A stretch of DNA of 64,000 nt, from the NCBI GenBank assembly GCA_030761205.1, contig JAULJL010000018.1, positions 11,490,501 to 11,554,500 of the forward strand. Reading direction: 5' to 3'. Source of the stretch: Fremontodendron californicum (lineage: Eukaryota; Streptophyta; Magnoliopsida; Malvales; Malvaceae). The stretch's first letter is position 1. Each line of letters opens with the position of its first letter. The position numbers and the translations under genes are program-made. The notes under the pieces were generated by a model that had not been told where the DNA came from, did not search any database, and was given only the letters and a program-made list of their open reading frames with translations. Below, piece by piece: positions 34,241 through 46,400 of the stretch.

Positions 34241-35820
34241 GATTTGCTTTCCCAGTCTCCTAGGGAGGACTTGGTGCTGCTTGAGAGGAAAATTGCTCAA
34301 GAGCTTGCTGACCTGATGGCAGTTGAGGAAAAGTTTTATAAACAGAAGGTGAGGATACAGTGGATCAGGGACGGTGACCAGAACAAGGGCTTTTTCTGCA
34401 AACAAGTCATTATGAAACATAAATGCAATTCAATAAAAGTCCTCTTTGATGCACAGGGGAACAAGATAGAGTCTTATGATCAGATTTCTGCTAAGGTTGT
34501 TTAATATTTTCAAGAGCTGTTAGGTGTTCTTAATCCCAATGTCACAGAATGCTTAGATAAACTACTGAAGGATCTTCTCAAAGTCTCTACTAATTCAAAT
34601 CTGTAGAACATGTTAGTGGCTCCCATTAGCACTGAAGAAATCCAATCTACCATGTTTGCTATGAATAGCTTTAAAGCTCCTGGGCCTGATGGCTACTCTG
34701 CTCACTTCTTTAAATGCTGTTGGGACATTGTTGGAGATGATGTGCTTGAAGCAATCTCATTTTCCTTCAACACAAGAACATTACTCATGCTTTTAATTCC
34801 TACATTATTGCATTGGTGCCTAAAGTTCCTAACCCCAGGACCATGGCTGATTTTAGGCCGATCTCTTGTTGCTCAATTGTTTACAAGTGTATCACAAAAA
34901 TCCTGACTAACAGACTGAAGAAATACCTTTATGATATTATAACCAGTAACCAGAGTGCTTTTGTTGTAGGCAGAAGCTTGGTTGAAAATGTATTGACGGC
35001 CCAGGAGGTTGTAAATGGTTACCACAAGCCTTCTCTCTTCCCAAGATATGCTATCAAAGTGGATTTGAGGAAAGCATTTGACTCCTTAGAGTAGAAGTTC
35101 ATTACACAAGTTCTATTAGTGTTGGGCTTCCCTAGTATCTTCATTGACTGGATCAGTGTGTGTTTTTCTACCCCTAGGTTCTTAGTGGCCATAAATGGAG
35201 GATTAGTGGGGTACTTTTTTGGAGCCAAAGGGGTTAGACAAGGGGATCCAATTTTCCCTACCTTTTTGTTATAGCAATGAATGTGTTATCATGTTTATTG
35301 AATTCTAATGCTGCCCATGGTGTGATCTCGTATCACCCAAAATGCAAGAAAGTAAATCTCGATTTACTCATCTTTACAAAATGGAAGGTTGACTCTGTGG
35401 TTGCCATCACAAACATTCTGGAGGTGTTTTACCAAATCCCTGGTCTCAAACTATACTGCTCCAAAAGTGAGCTTTATAACACCGGAATCAATGAAGAAGT
35501 GCTACAGGAGATTGTTGCCCATACTGAGTTTAAGCTGGGTACATTGTCTGTCAGATATCTGGGAGTCCCTCTGATTACCAAGAGATTAAGGGATAAAGAC
35601 TGTTTTCCCTTGGTTGAGAAAATAACTCAGAGGATAAAAGGTTGGGCAATAAAGTATCTCTCTTTTCCTGGAAGGCTCCAACTTATTCAGTCTGTTATCT
35701 TTAGTATCCAAAACTTTTGGAGCAGAAATCTGATCTTACCTACTAAGGTGGTTAAGAAAATCACACAGTTTTGTTGCACTTTCTTCTGGAAAGGTTGTGA
35801 AGGGAATGTAAAATGAGCAA
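34240..35820 (+). pseudogene. LINE ORF2 reverse transcriptase
   Basis: Upstream linker: EEKFYKQKVRIQWIRDGDQN (~34325-34384). RT motifs: FKAPGPDGYSAHFFK (~34670-34714), VPKVPNPRTMADFRPISCC (~34816-34872), KILTNRLKKYL, NQSAFVVGRSLVENVL (~34948-34995) and AIKVDLRKAFDSLE (~35053-35094). The 179-codon frame 35277-35816 has ISYHPKCKKVNL then DLLIFTKW. The FADD catalytic loop expected between these is missing, consistent with an in-frame deletion of about 7 codons. RYLGVPLITKRL and GWAIKYLSFPGRLQLIQSVI follow, typical of plant LINE ORF2. Stops near 34502, 34604, 35092 and 35815 also disable it. Confidence 0.9.
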
Positions 35821-36620
35821 GGGTGAGCTAGCAAACCATCTGTCATCCCAAATCAAAAGGAGGTCTAGGGTTAAAGGACTTAATTTATTGGAATAAAGCT
35901 TGTATTTTAAAGAACCTATGGCTGGTGTTAACTCAATCTGACTCTTTCTGGGTGGCATGGATGAATGCCTAAGTCCTGAAGGGTTCTGAGGTAATGAAGC
36001 TATCTCCCTTTCAGAGGAATGCTGGAGATGCAAGAAGTTACTGAAACTAAGGAATCTAGCTATGAAGTTCTTGCAGCAGCAAGGTAATAAGCTAGTTGGA
36101 AACTGACTGGTCCTACTTACAAAACTGCTCATACATGGGATGAAATAAGGCACAAGCAGGATAGGGTTGATTGGAACAGGTTGGTTTGGTGCTGCCTACA
36201 GATACCTAGGCACTCTATCATTGCATGGCTAGCTACTATGGATAGATTGCCAACAAAAAGTAGACTGTCTTCTTAGGGGTGTCAGGTTTTTCTGGATTGC
36301 TTGTTATGCAACAAGGAACAGGAGACCAGAGATCACATCTTTTTGGGCTGTGGTTATTCAAAAGAGCTGTGGAGCATAATCCTAGCTACATGTGGTGTAT
36401 GCAGACCAGTAAGATCATGGCAGGAGGAATTGAGTTGGGAAGTAAGGGAGCTAAAAGGGAAAACCTTGTTCTCTATTATCTCGAGGCTGGCATGGAATGC
36501 TTATGTGTACTACCTCTGGTAGGAAAGGAATGGAAGATTACATGGGGAGGGTGCTAGAACAGATCAAGCTCTTTTCTGCTTAATAACAAATGCAGTTCGT
36601 GACAAGATCTCAAGTATTAG
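35821..36620 (+). pseudogene. LINE ORF2 C-terminal region with zf-RVT
   Basis: Broken frames keep the plant LINE C-terminal pattern: LSTKSRLSSWG-like residues near 36250, then CLLCNKEQETRDHIFLGCGYSKELW at about 36296-36372. The Cys/His residues of the latter match the zf-RVT zinc-binding domain. Coding similarity runs to about 36620, where an LTR element begins. The minus-strand ORF 35761-36153 is a shadow. Confidence 0.8.
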
Positions 36621-36623
36621 GTG

Positions 36624-37837
36624 TGATAACTCTATGAAATAGAGTTATTTTACCATATTTTATGCTAAATTAGCTAAGCCCTTGTAGTTTAAATTATTAA
36701 TTAATTATTTTTAGTAGTTTTTTTAATTTAGTTTTATTTATTTATTTTATGTTTAATTTAGTTATTAATTTAATATCTTTTGTACCTTTGCAGAGTCCTA
36801 AAGCAAGAAAGAGTGAATCAACTCATATATGGAAAGTTCAAGTTGGAAACAGTTCCTTGGCCCCAAAGTTTTTCTTCTTTAGGCTTTTAGAGCTCTATAA
36901 ATAGGAACCATTAGGACTTTATTATTAACCTTCTTAGCTCTTAGCTTTAATTTTCTGAAGAGGAGAGCAGCCACTACAAGTTTGCAAAGAGCTAAGAGAG
37001 GTTTTGGAGACTAGAAGACTGAAGTCCTGCAACATTAGTTTTCTCATTTCCCTTAATCTTCTTTTATTCTCTTGTAATTTTATGATGGTGAAACTCCTTT
37101 GGTTTATGTTTTTAATGTTTATCATGAACTAAATATACTTTTCTAGGATTTCAATGGAACTCAATATGTAGTTTGGATTATTTTACTTTCTTGCTTGATT
37201 TAAAGATATTTGATGTTGTTTATTCAATCTTGTGCTTAATGTTTTTAATTGCTTGATCACCAATTAATTTGATTTATTAACCTAAATACAACTTGGAAAA
37301 GGGAGTTTAGTGTTAGACATGGATTGAATAACACATGTTTCATATTCATTTATTAGGATGAATTGAATTGCATGTAGGGTAGGAATACACTTACGTGTCA
37401 TGTGTAACCAATTTTAGAGTCTAAACTTAATGAGTTCCTCTTTAATTCAATTTTCATAGGAATATAGTTAATTGGTTAAGAGGGAGATTATTATAAGACC
37501 ATCGGAAGATACTTATAAATAGGTTAGAACTCTAGGTTAACAACTCATTGTCATTAATCAAGTTAAGAGGGTAGGAGAGGTTCATACGATGTGTTGAGGG
37601 AAATTGTAATCCCAGGCTTTTCTTAAGTGATTAGTCTATCTTTTAATTTAATTTAATTTACTTTCTTTGTTTATTATTTTATCTAGTTTTTAATTAACAA
37701 TCTTTAATCGTTATTTTGAATAAGATTAAGTTATGTCAATTTTAGTACTTAGCAAATTTGGTAACAATTCCTCGTGGGATCGATGCTCTACTCTTCATTA
37801 TATTACTTGTTAACGATACGTGTACTTGCGTGGTTAA
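36624..37837 (+). repeat. LTR copy a of the tandem element
   Basis: Starts TGATAACTCTATG and ends ACTTGCGTGGTTAA. It contains CTCTATAAATAGGAAC (36891-36906), a likely TATA-box promoter. About 36 bp shorter than the other copies near 36660, where GCGTTTTTA-type sequence is missing. Confidence 0.85.
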
Positions 37838-38665
37838 TTGATATACATTAGTCTACCCCATTGTGCCTAATTGATATACATTTTTTCTTTGATTACCACA
37901 TCTTTTAGCCTAGCCTAATAAGAAAAACCATGACTAACCCTCAATACATAGGCATGTGTATGATGTTATAGGAAATAGTTATGAGCCATGTCTAATTTGG
38001 GATGAATGGTGATGTTCAATAAAAAAAAAAGAACAGAAAATTGAAAAAGAAGAAAAAGACAAAGAAAATGAAAATGAAAAATGGATTAAAAAAAGAAAGA
38101 AAGTGGTGAAGCAAAAAGGAAGTGCATTCAAAGAATGGAGAATGTAACTTAAGGTAAAAACTATGACTCTTCGAAAAGAAAAAAAAAAGATCTTGAAAAA
38201 ATGAAAAGTGTCTATGGGTGAATTAAACCGAAATATCTCCTTTATAATACCTTGACCCTAGCCTTACGTTACAAGCTTAATAAAGACCTACACCATCTTT
38301 GATGAAGTGTTAGTCTACATTAGTGGAGAGAGAGATGAAAAGCAAACATATGAGAATCTAGTACTAATTCGTATTTTGCCTTGGCATAAAATTATTCGAA
38401 TTGCATGCAATGATTTGCTAAGAGGTTATACACACACAAACTGGAAATCCATTCGAGCATGAGGTATATGATTGAATTGAATCATGAATTTGGATTATGT
38501 TTATGTTCTACTTTGAGTTGGGATTTTGAGATAACCTGTGAGGACAATTAAGGGAATCATTATTTGAGTGCATTCATCTCTAGCTATGCTTGATTCGTTT
38601 TATTTAGTTTCATTAGTTTTGTTTTGTTTTGCTCGAGGACTAGCAAAATCTTAAGTTTGGGGGTA

Positions 38666-39874
38666 TGATAACTCTATGAAATAGAGTTATTTTACCATAT
38701 TTTGTGTTTTTAAATTAGCTAAGTCCTTGTAGTTTAAATTATTAATTAATTGTTTTTAGTAGTTTTTTAATTTAGTTTAATTTATTTATTTTATGTTTAA
38801 CTTAGTTATTAATTTAATGTCTTTTGTAATTTTGTACAGTCCTAAAGCAAGAAGGAGTGAATCAGCTCATATATGGAAAGTCCAAAGCAGTTCCTTGGCC
38901 ACAAAGTTTTCCTTCTTCAGGCTTTTAGAACTCTATAAATAGTAACTATTAGGACTTTATTATTAACATTCTTAGCTCTTAGCTTTACTTTTTTTAAAGA
39001 GGAGAACAGCCACCACAAGTTTGCAAAGAGTTAAGAGAGGTTTTGGAGACTAGAAGACTGAATTCCTACAACATTAGTTTTCTCCTTTCCCTTCATCTTC
39101 TTTTATTCTTTTATAATTTTATGATGGTTAAACTCCTTTGCTTTATGTTTTTAATGTTTATCATGAACTAAATATACTTTTCTAGGATTTCAATGGAACT
39201 CAACATGTAATTTGGATTATTTTACGTTTTTGCTTGATTTAATGATATTTGATGTTGTTTATTCAATCTTATGCTTAATGCTTTTAATTGATTGATCACC
39301 AATTAAATTGATTTGTTAACCTAAATACAACTTGGAAAAGAGAGTTTAGTGTAAGACATGGATTGAATAACACATTTTTCATATTCATTTATTAGGATGA
39401 GTTGAATTGCATGTAGGGTAGGAATACACTTACGTTTCATGTGTAACCAATTTTAGAATCTAAGTTTAATGAGTTCCTCTTTAATTCAATTTTCATAGGA
39501 ATATAGTTAATTGGTTAAGAGGGATATTTTTATAAGACCATCGGAAGATACTTATAAATAGGTTAGAACTCTAGGTTAACAACTCATTGTCATTAATCAA
39601 GTAAAGAGGGTAGGAGAGTTTTATACGAAGTGTTGATGGAAATTGTAATCTTAGGCTTTTTTTAACTGATTAATCTATCTTTTAATTTACTTACTTTCTT
39701 TCTTTGTTTATTATTTTATTTAGTTTTTAATTAACAATCTTTAATCGTTTGTTTGAATAAGATTAAGTTGTGTTAATTTTAGTACTTGGCAAATTTGGTA
39801 ACAATTCCTCGTGAGATCGATACTTTACTCTTCATAATATTACTTGTTAACGATACGTGCACTTGCGTGGTTAA
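38666..39874 (+). repeat. LTR copy b of the tandem element
   Basis: Same ends as copy a. It has the same CTCTATAAATAG promoter-like motif near 38931. It is flanked on both sides by internal regions, so it serves as 3' LTR of one unit and 5' LTR of the next. Confidence 0.88.
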
Positions 39875-40688
39875 TTGATATACAATAGTCTACCCCATTG
39901 TGCCTAATTGATATGCATTTTTTCTTTGATTACCACATCTTTTAGCCTAGCCTAAAAAGAAAAACCATGACTAACCCTCACTACATAGGCATGTGTACGA
40001 TATTATAGAAAATAATTATGAGTCATGTCTAATTTGGGAGGAATGGTGATGTTCAATAAAAAAAAAAATTGAAAATTGAAAAAGGAGAAAAAGAAAAATG
40101 GATTAAAAAAAAAAGAAAGTGGTGAAGCAAAAAGGAAATGCATTCAAAGAATGGAGAACGTAACTTAAGGTAAAAACTATGGCTCTTCGGAAAAAAAAAA
40201 GAAAAAAAAAAGTTCCTGAAAAAATGAAAAGTGTCTATGGGTGAATTAAACCAAAATATCTCCTTTATCATACCTTGACCCTAGCCTTACATTACAAGCT
40301 TAATAAACACCTACATGATCTTTGATGAAGTGTTAGTCTACATTAGTGGAGAGAGAGATGAAAATCAAATATATGAGAATCTAGTACTAATTCGTATTTT
40401 GCCTTGGCATAAAATTATTGAAATTGCATGCAATGATTTGCCAAGAGGTTATACACACTGGAAATCCATTCGAGCATGAGGTATATGATTGAATTGAATC
40501 ATGAATTTGGATTATGTTTATGTTCTAATTTGAGTCAGGATTTTGAGATAACCTTTAAGGACAATTAAGGGAATCATTATTTGAGTGCATTCATCTCTAG
40601 CTATGTTTTGATTCGTTTTATTTAGTTTCATTAGTTTTGTTTTGTTTTGTTTTGCTCGAGGACTAGCAAAATCTTAAGTTTGAGGGTA

Positions 40689-41903
40689 TGATAACTCTAT
40701 GAAATAGAGTTATTTTACCATATTTTGCGTTTTTAAATTAGCTAAATCCTTGTAGTTTAAATTATTAATTAATTGTTTTTAGTAGTATTTTAATTTACTT
40801 TAATTTATTTATTTTATGTTTAATTTAGTATTAATTTAATGTCTTTTGTAGTTTTGTAAAGTCCTAAAGCAAGAAGGAGTGAATCAACTCATATATGAAA
40901 AGTCCAAGCTGGAAGCAGTTCCTTGGCCACAAAGTTTTCTTTATTCAGGCTTTTAGAACTCTATAACTAGTAACTATTAGGTCCTTATTATTAACCTTCT
41001 TAGCTCTTAGCTTTAATTTTTTAAAGAGGAGAGCAGCCACCACAAGTTCGTAAAGAGCTAAGAGAGGTTTTGGAGACTAGAAGACTGAAGTCCTACAACA
41101 TTAGTTTTCTCCTTTCCCTTAATCTTCTATTATTCTCTTATAATTTTATGATGGTGAAACTCCTTTGCTTTATGTTTTAATGTTTATCATGAACTAAATA
41201 TACTTTTCTAGGATTTCAATGGAACTCAACATGTATTTTGGATTTTTTTTTTTTTTTTTTACTTTTTTGCTTGATTTAATGATATTTGATGTTGTTTATT
41301 CAATCTTGTGCTTAATGTTTTTAATTGCTTGATCACTAATTAAATTGATTTGTTAACCTAAATACAACTTGAAAAAGGGAATTTAGTGTTAGACATGGAT
41401 TGAATAACACATGTTTCATATTCATTTATTAGGATGAATTGAATTGCATGTAGGGTAGGAATACACTTACGTGTCATGTGTAACCAATTTTAGATTCTAA
41501 ATTTAATGAGTTCCTCTTTAATTCAATTTTCATAGGAATATAGTTTATTAGTTAAGAAGGTTATTTTTATAAGACCATCGGAAGATACTTATAAATAGGT
41601 TAGAACTCTAGGTTAACAACTCATTGTCATTAATCAAGTTAAGAGGGTAGGAGAGTTTCATACGAAGTGTTGAGGAAAATTATAATCCTAGGCTTTTCTT
41701 AAGTGATTAATCTATCTTTTAATTTACTTTCTTTGTTTATTATTTTATTTAGTTTTTAATTAACAATCTTTAATCGTTTGTTTGAATAAGATTAAGTTAT
41801 GTTTATTATTTTATTTAGCAAATTTGGTAACAATTCCTCGTTGGATCAATACTCCACTTTTCATTATATTACTTGTTAACGATATGTGCACTTGCGTGGT
41901 TAA
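40689..41903 (+). repeat. LTR copy c of the tandem element
   Basis: Same ends; followed directly by LINE 3' UTR sequence (ATCCGACAACAAGG). A short local duplication of TTTATTATTTTATTTAG near 41740-41818 distinguishes it. Confidence 0.85.
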
Positions 41904-42077
41904 ATCCGACAACAAGGTGAACTACTATCTCAAAGAATAAGACTTTATGTGACTGTTGAGGCACATGTGTAACAGAATAACTTTGTAACTGGTACTGCAA
42001 GATGTAGTTTGTAAACATTGTAGCAGGTTCCCTGCTTCTTGGATAAATAAAACTTTACTTATCCAAAAAAAAAAAAA
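41904..42077 (+). mobile_element. LINE 3' UTR and poly(A) tail
   Basis: This resumes the LINE after the nested insertion: CAACAAGGTGAACTAC, then a G/T-rich UTR with GCAGGTTCCCTGCTTCTTGG and AATAAA at 42045, ending in 13 A residues. The hairpin GCAGG...CCTGC is typical of the 3' ends of plant LINEs of this type. Confidence 0.82.
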
Positions 42078-42088
42078 CCAATTTTAAT

Positions 42089-42777
42089 ACCATGACATCG
42101 CACTCATATATACTATTATATAGAATATACTAATAACATATTCACGTACAACATATGTAATCATGTACTAAATAATTTTTTTATTTCCCTTTGCCAATTT
42201 TCAATATTAAAAAAAAAAATTCAACTTATTAAGGACAATAAAGACCACGCACGATAGTGGGATTTATTGTCACTCAGCAACAAAAAAATTTTTTGACCAG
42301 TTATTATTGATTTTAATTAATTTTTAAATTATTGTTTTCTAAATTAATTAAATAATTATATAAATAAAATATATACATAATAATCAAAAAGTAAATAAAT
42401 AAATAAAATAATTATTGGGTCTACTTCAATGATAAAAAAACAAATCGAAAGTCAAACCGGTGAGATCTCTGATCATTTGTTCAATCGATCTGCCGGTTTA
42501 TTAAAACAATTAAATATTAAATAAGTAATTTTAATATTAAATAAATATTAAATATGAATATATATTTAATTAAATGGTATGATTTTTAATATAAGCTTAA
42601 AAGGTTAAAAGTTCAAATCTCATCATATATAATAAATTTTATTTAAAAATACTTAAAACAGATTATCAATTTGCAAAATCTCCGATTTTATGATATATAT
42701 ATAAGATCGTAAATATCTTTTATTTTCGATTAAATCGATTCGATCAATCAATCCAGTCTGATTTTTCATCACAATTC
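42089..42777. other. AT-rich intergenic sequence
   Basis: No gene seen. A TAAATATTAAATA-type stretch lies at about 42505-42560. Confidence 0.6.
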
Positions 42778-44355
42778 TGTTGGATATCATAGTATATATT
42801 AAGTGTATACATACGAAATACGTATTCTAATACGTAGGTTGTCGTAGCTAGATACACGGTGTACATTAACGTACACAAATGATATCAAAGTGAATGAGAA
42901 ATTAGTCTCATTATTTACCCACTTGAAGAGGAAGGAAAGTTGGTTGAAGGTATGTGTGGTAGTTAATCCCACATAGGATTAAGAATGGTTTTAGCTTATA
43001 ATTTATATAAGCTAGAGTGTCATGATGGGTTGGGCCCCAAGGGGCACCCAAGTTTTGTGGAGGGTGAGGACCTATACAACTTGGGCTGGACCACACGCGC
43101 ACGCGCCGCCGCCGTCGGGCTGGGCTAGGTCGGGTTTGGGTTAGTAATTAATTTTTTACTGCCCAACTGGCTTAATTTTTTGTCCAGCCGAACCAGCTCA
43201 ACACCAACCAGCTTTATGTTTGTCCGAATAATTCTTCTTCTATAATGTGTATGTGCGGTCTATTCCTTCTGTTATATCTGTTCATTTCAGTTGCGTCCTT
43301 TGCCTGTTGGTTGAACTGGTTTCTTGCTATAGACTTGTCTGTTGATTGAACCGGTTCCTGTCCAACAGATGTGTCTGACCGGACAGACTTCTTTTTCACT
43401 ACAAATAGGAGTGTGTTGTATCTGTTTTCACTCACTAATTCATCGAAATATTCCTCTCTTCCGAAAGAGAGACTTCAACATTCTTCTGTTCACTGTGTTG
43501 TATCCGAGTGTGCTCTCATTTGCAACGTATATCGAGGAAACCTGGGAGACGATTTGCATCGATACAGTAAACACCTTGTTGAACCCAATCGGCCTACCAA
43601 GAGTAGGCCCAGTCCGCCAAGCACAAGGCCCAGCTGAAGAGCCCAACTAGACAAGCCCAACAGGCATCAGGAACAGAGGCCTCGGACATGTGGCCGTTCC
43701 CCCTCTTCCCAAAGGTCACATCTCTGGTCACCTCGGCACCCACCTAGGGCAGTGCGAGGCATTAAATGCTACAGTATGTAGACGATGGACATTAAATGCA
43801 GTCGTCTCCTCGACAAGGCCCCCCGAGGCCGCTTACATCAAACGACTTACCAGAGTCGGACATGTGAAACTAGTTGGGCGATTACCAGCTCGCCCAACTT
43901 CCCCTATATATGGCCCTCCTCAAGGCTATTCAGGGCTAAGCTCTTTCTCTCTATCTATCTCTCTCGTAAGACTATTTAATCTTTCTCTCTTTAGTATTCT
44001 TTTCCCTCCTCCTCCAGACACTGACTTAACCATCGGAGTACGTCCCGGAGCTCAACCTCCGGTGCCCTCTGACCTATTCTTCTTTCTTTTCAGGACCTCG
44101 GACCACCAGGGACTTCAGGAACACCATCACGACATAAAAAGACATCAACACACCTTAGACAGGCAAAAAACATCTTAAGGTTAGAGGTCCAACCTTGACT
44201 CGATATTGATTTTTTCAAATCAATTACTGTAAGTGTCTTTAAATTCGATACTGCATATTGGTTGTAATCTGTTTGTATATATATATATATATATCCAATT
44301 TTCTTCTTCTTCTCTGTTTACATTTTACAGTATATAACATCTATATTTTCAAACA
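42778..44355 (+). mobile_element. 5' LTR of copia element 3, split by a solo LTR
   Basis: Colinear with the 3' LTR apart from the insertion at 43577-44155. Without insertion plus one duplication copy it is about 999 bp, against 967 bp for the 3' LTR. It holds a (TA)n tract at 44276-44294 in the same place as the 3' LTR's longer tract. Confidence 0.88.
43577..44150 (+). mobile_element. solo LTR (574 bp, GC-rich) with TSD CACCT
   Basis: Starts TGTTGAACCC and ends ACATCAACA, with the perfect 5-bp duplication CACCT at 43572-43576 and 44151-44155. The homologous place in the 3' LTR (49746 onward, GCACCTTAAACAGG) has CACCT only once. It is much more GC-rich than its surroundings and has a TATA-like CCTATATATGG at 43903, followed by pyrimidine-rich CTCTTTCTCTCTATC. 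It belongs to an LTR family not otherwise seen in the window. The ORFs across it (43342-44178) are not genes. Confidence 0.9.
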
Positions 44356-45392
44356 TTCTTAAGACGTTTTTCTGTTTTTCGTTTTTAGTTTCATTACTGG
44401 TTTTAATGATTTATATATACTCTGTATATATAGTTACTTATATATATAGAATGGGATTTCGTGATAGTGTATGACGTATACTTATATATACATGCTGCAT
44501 ATATATTTGTTTCTTTTTGTGAAAACTGTTTGTATTATATATATTTTTACGTACTTGTTTCTGCTGAATGTCTTAATTTCATAAGGAAATGAAAGACAGA
44601 TGAAATGAGACTAGCCGACTAGCAATTGCAGTCAAGACTTCTCTTACAGTTTTTGCAATTGTTTTCTAGTCTCTGGTATTTCTTTGGTAAAGAATGTCAG
44701 AATATGTCTTTACTGCATGAAACTTTGTTGAATAGTAAAAGTTGTGATCGAATGGCTAAAAGTTTTTTCTTTTCTTAAACTTTGTGATGATTCGGTCTTG
44801 GGGTAATAAATTATTGAAGTCGCCGCTTCATGCTTTTTATTTTTTGGCTTCTTATTTTTCCTGCTTTGTTTCGGTGGTTAAGTATTATTTTTAAGAGATG
44901 CCGTTTCATGATGTTTGAAAGGTTATGGTTTTTAAATTTCGGTAAATTATATATATTTGTGATATATATTTTTACTGTTTTTATAATATATTTTTATAAT
45001 TGTTTTTGATATATTTATTTACTGTTTGTTTAGTAATATATTGTGACATGTTACATTTATATATATTGTTGTTCTGTAATATATATATATATATATATAT
45101 ATCACTACTGTTTGGACCATTGTTTCGTTTCGTTAAACAACTATTGGTAAGAAAAGTTCTTTACAGTATATTACATGGCTATATATAATTGTTTATGATT
45201 ATATATATATATATATATATATTTGTTATATATGTCATATTTGTTATGTACAGCATATATGACATACGAGACTATGACTTGCATGTATTTGGAAAAAGTT
45301 ATTCATGCATGAAATTTTTATTTGTAAAAGTTGTGGCTTTATTTTATTATTATTGTTTAGTATATTTATATGTTATATATATTGTTTGCTTC

Positions 45393-45428
<36 letters not shown>

Positions 45429-45523
45429 CAACTGTTTTGAAATATATATATCAGTGTGAACATATATATATTTGTAATATATATATATATATATAAAGTT
45501 GATCATGTTATCTTAAATAACAG
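44356..45523 (+). other. leader of copia element 3, rich in (TA)n
   Basis: About 1.2 kb between LTR and gag, long for copia. It has TA microsatellites at about 45080-45102, 45199-45222, 45396-45426 and 45478-45495. ORFs here are TA-repeat artefacts. No PBS complementary to initiator Met-tRNA was found. Confidence 0.6.
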
Positions 45524-46400
45524 ATGACAGAACGATCTATCGTAAATGCGAGTGCGCCTGTAGCGCCAATGACACCACATGTTACACATGGTGAGAAACC
45601 CAAGAAGTTCAGTGGTCTGGACTTCAAAAGTTGACAGCAAAATATATTGTTTTATCTGACCACCCTCAACCTTGCCAGGTTTTTACTGGAGGAGGCCCTG
45701 GTTCCCAAAGAGGGAGAGACCGATACTACTGTTGTAGCCTAGGTGGAAGCAGGGAAGCACTCTGACTTCCTATGTAAAAACTACATCCTCAACAGTTTGG
45801 ACAATATGTTATATAACGTGTATAGTCCGATCAAGACAGCTAGAGATATGTGTGAGTCCTTAGAGAGAAAATACAAAACCGAGGATACCAGCACGAAAAA
45901 ATTTGTGGTTGGCCAATTTCTGGATTTTAAAATTGTGGACTCAAAATCCTTGGTTTGTCAAGTCCAAGAGTATCAGTTGATCCCCCATGAGATTACTACC
46001 GAAGGAATGATTCTTAGTAAATCATTTGAAATGGCGACTTTGATAGAGAAATTGCCTTCGTCTTGGAAGAATTTCAAATACTATCTAAAGCACAAGAGAA
46101 AGGAGATGACTTTAGAGGACTTGATTATTCGGTTAAGAATCGAGGAGGATAACTGTGGTTCAGAAAAGAGGGTTAAAGCTCAGACCATGGAAGCCAAGGC
46201 AAATGTTGTAGAACATTCGCACAAGACCAACAAGAGAAAATTTGTTGGTTCTAGTTCTTCCAAGCTAATAAGGGAACGAATTTCAAGAAGTTCACGAGAA
46301 CTTGTTTCATATGTAACAAGCCCGGTCATCGAGCAAAGGACTACCGTCAGAACAAGAAAAGAGCTCAAGCCAACTTAGTTGATGATAATGAGTTTGAGCT
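45524..46400 (+). pseudogene. copia gag (element 3)
   Basis: ATG at 45524 begins MTERSIVNASAPVAP and leads to GEKPKKFSGLDFK, the usual N-terminal part of this plant copia gag. A TGA replaces the conserved Trp near 45632 and a TAG lies at 45740. The same frame then stays open for 211 codons (45743-46378), with HSDFLCKNYILNSLDNMLYN, AREMCESLERKY-like and LIIRLRIEEDN motifs. A frameshift near 46262 puts the zinc knuckle CFICNKPGHRAKDY (46310-46351) in the next frame; its last Cys is Tyr. Gag would form the particle and bind RNA. Confidence 0.88.

Larger units (their letters stand above)
36624..41903 (+). mobile_element. tandem non-autonomous LTR element (LTR-int-LTR-int-LTR)
   Basis: Three near-identical LTRs (36624-37837, 38666-39874, 40689-41903; about 1.21 kb each) alternate with two internal regions (37838-38665 and 39875-40688; about 0.82 kb each). 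Each internal region has no coding sequence and ends in GCTCGAGGACTAGCAAAATC and a polypurine tract AAGTTTGRGGGTA before TGATAAC. It resembles small plant LARD/SMART-type elements mobilised in trans. The tandem arrangement most simply arises by unequal recombination between LTRs of two copies. Orientation is from the polypurine tract. A clear target duplication could not be fixed. Confidence 0.85.
33092..42088 (+). mobile_element. plant LINE (L1-type), 5' truncated, with a nested LTR element
   Basis: A candidate target-site duplication CAATTTTAAT lies at 33092-33101 and 42079-42088. Between them are the end of ORF1, ORF2 (endonuclease, RT, zinc finger), a 3' UTR and a 13-A tail (42065-42077). 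The start inside ORF1 fits the 5' truncation usual for target-primed insertion. The LTR element 36624-41903 splits the end of ORF2 from the 3' UTR. The duplication is in AT-rich sequence, so its exact length is uncertain. Confidence 0.85.

Noticed and set aside
35761..36153. 130-codon minus-strand ORF
   Set aside because: Antisense shadow of LINE ORF2.
43342..44178. 102- and 162-codon ORFs in a GC-richer stretch
   Set aside because: They cross the boundary between the copia LTR and an inserted solo LTR; base composition alone keeps them open.
45000..45496. ORFs rich in Ile-Tyr repeats
   Set aside because: Translations of (TA)n microsatellites.
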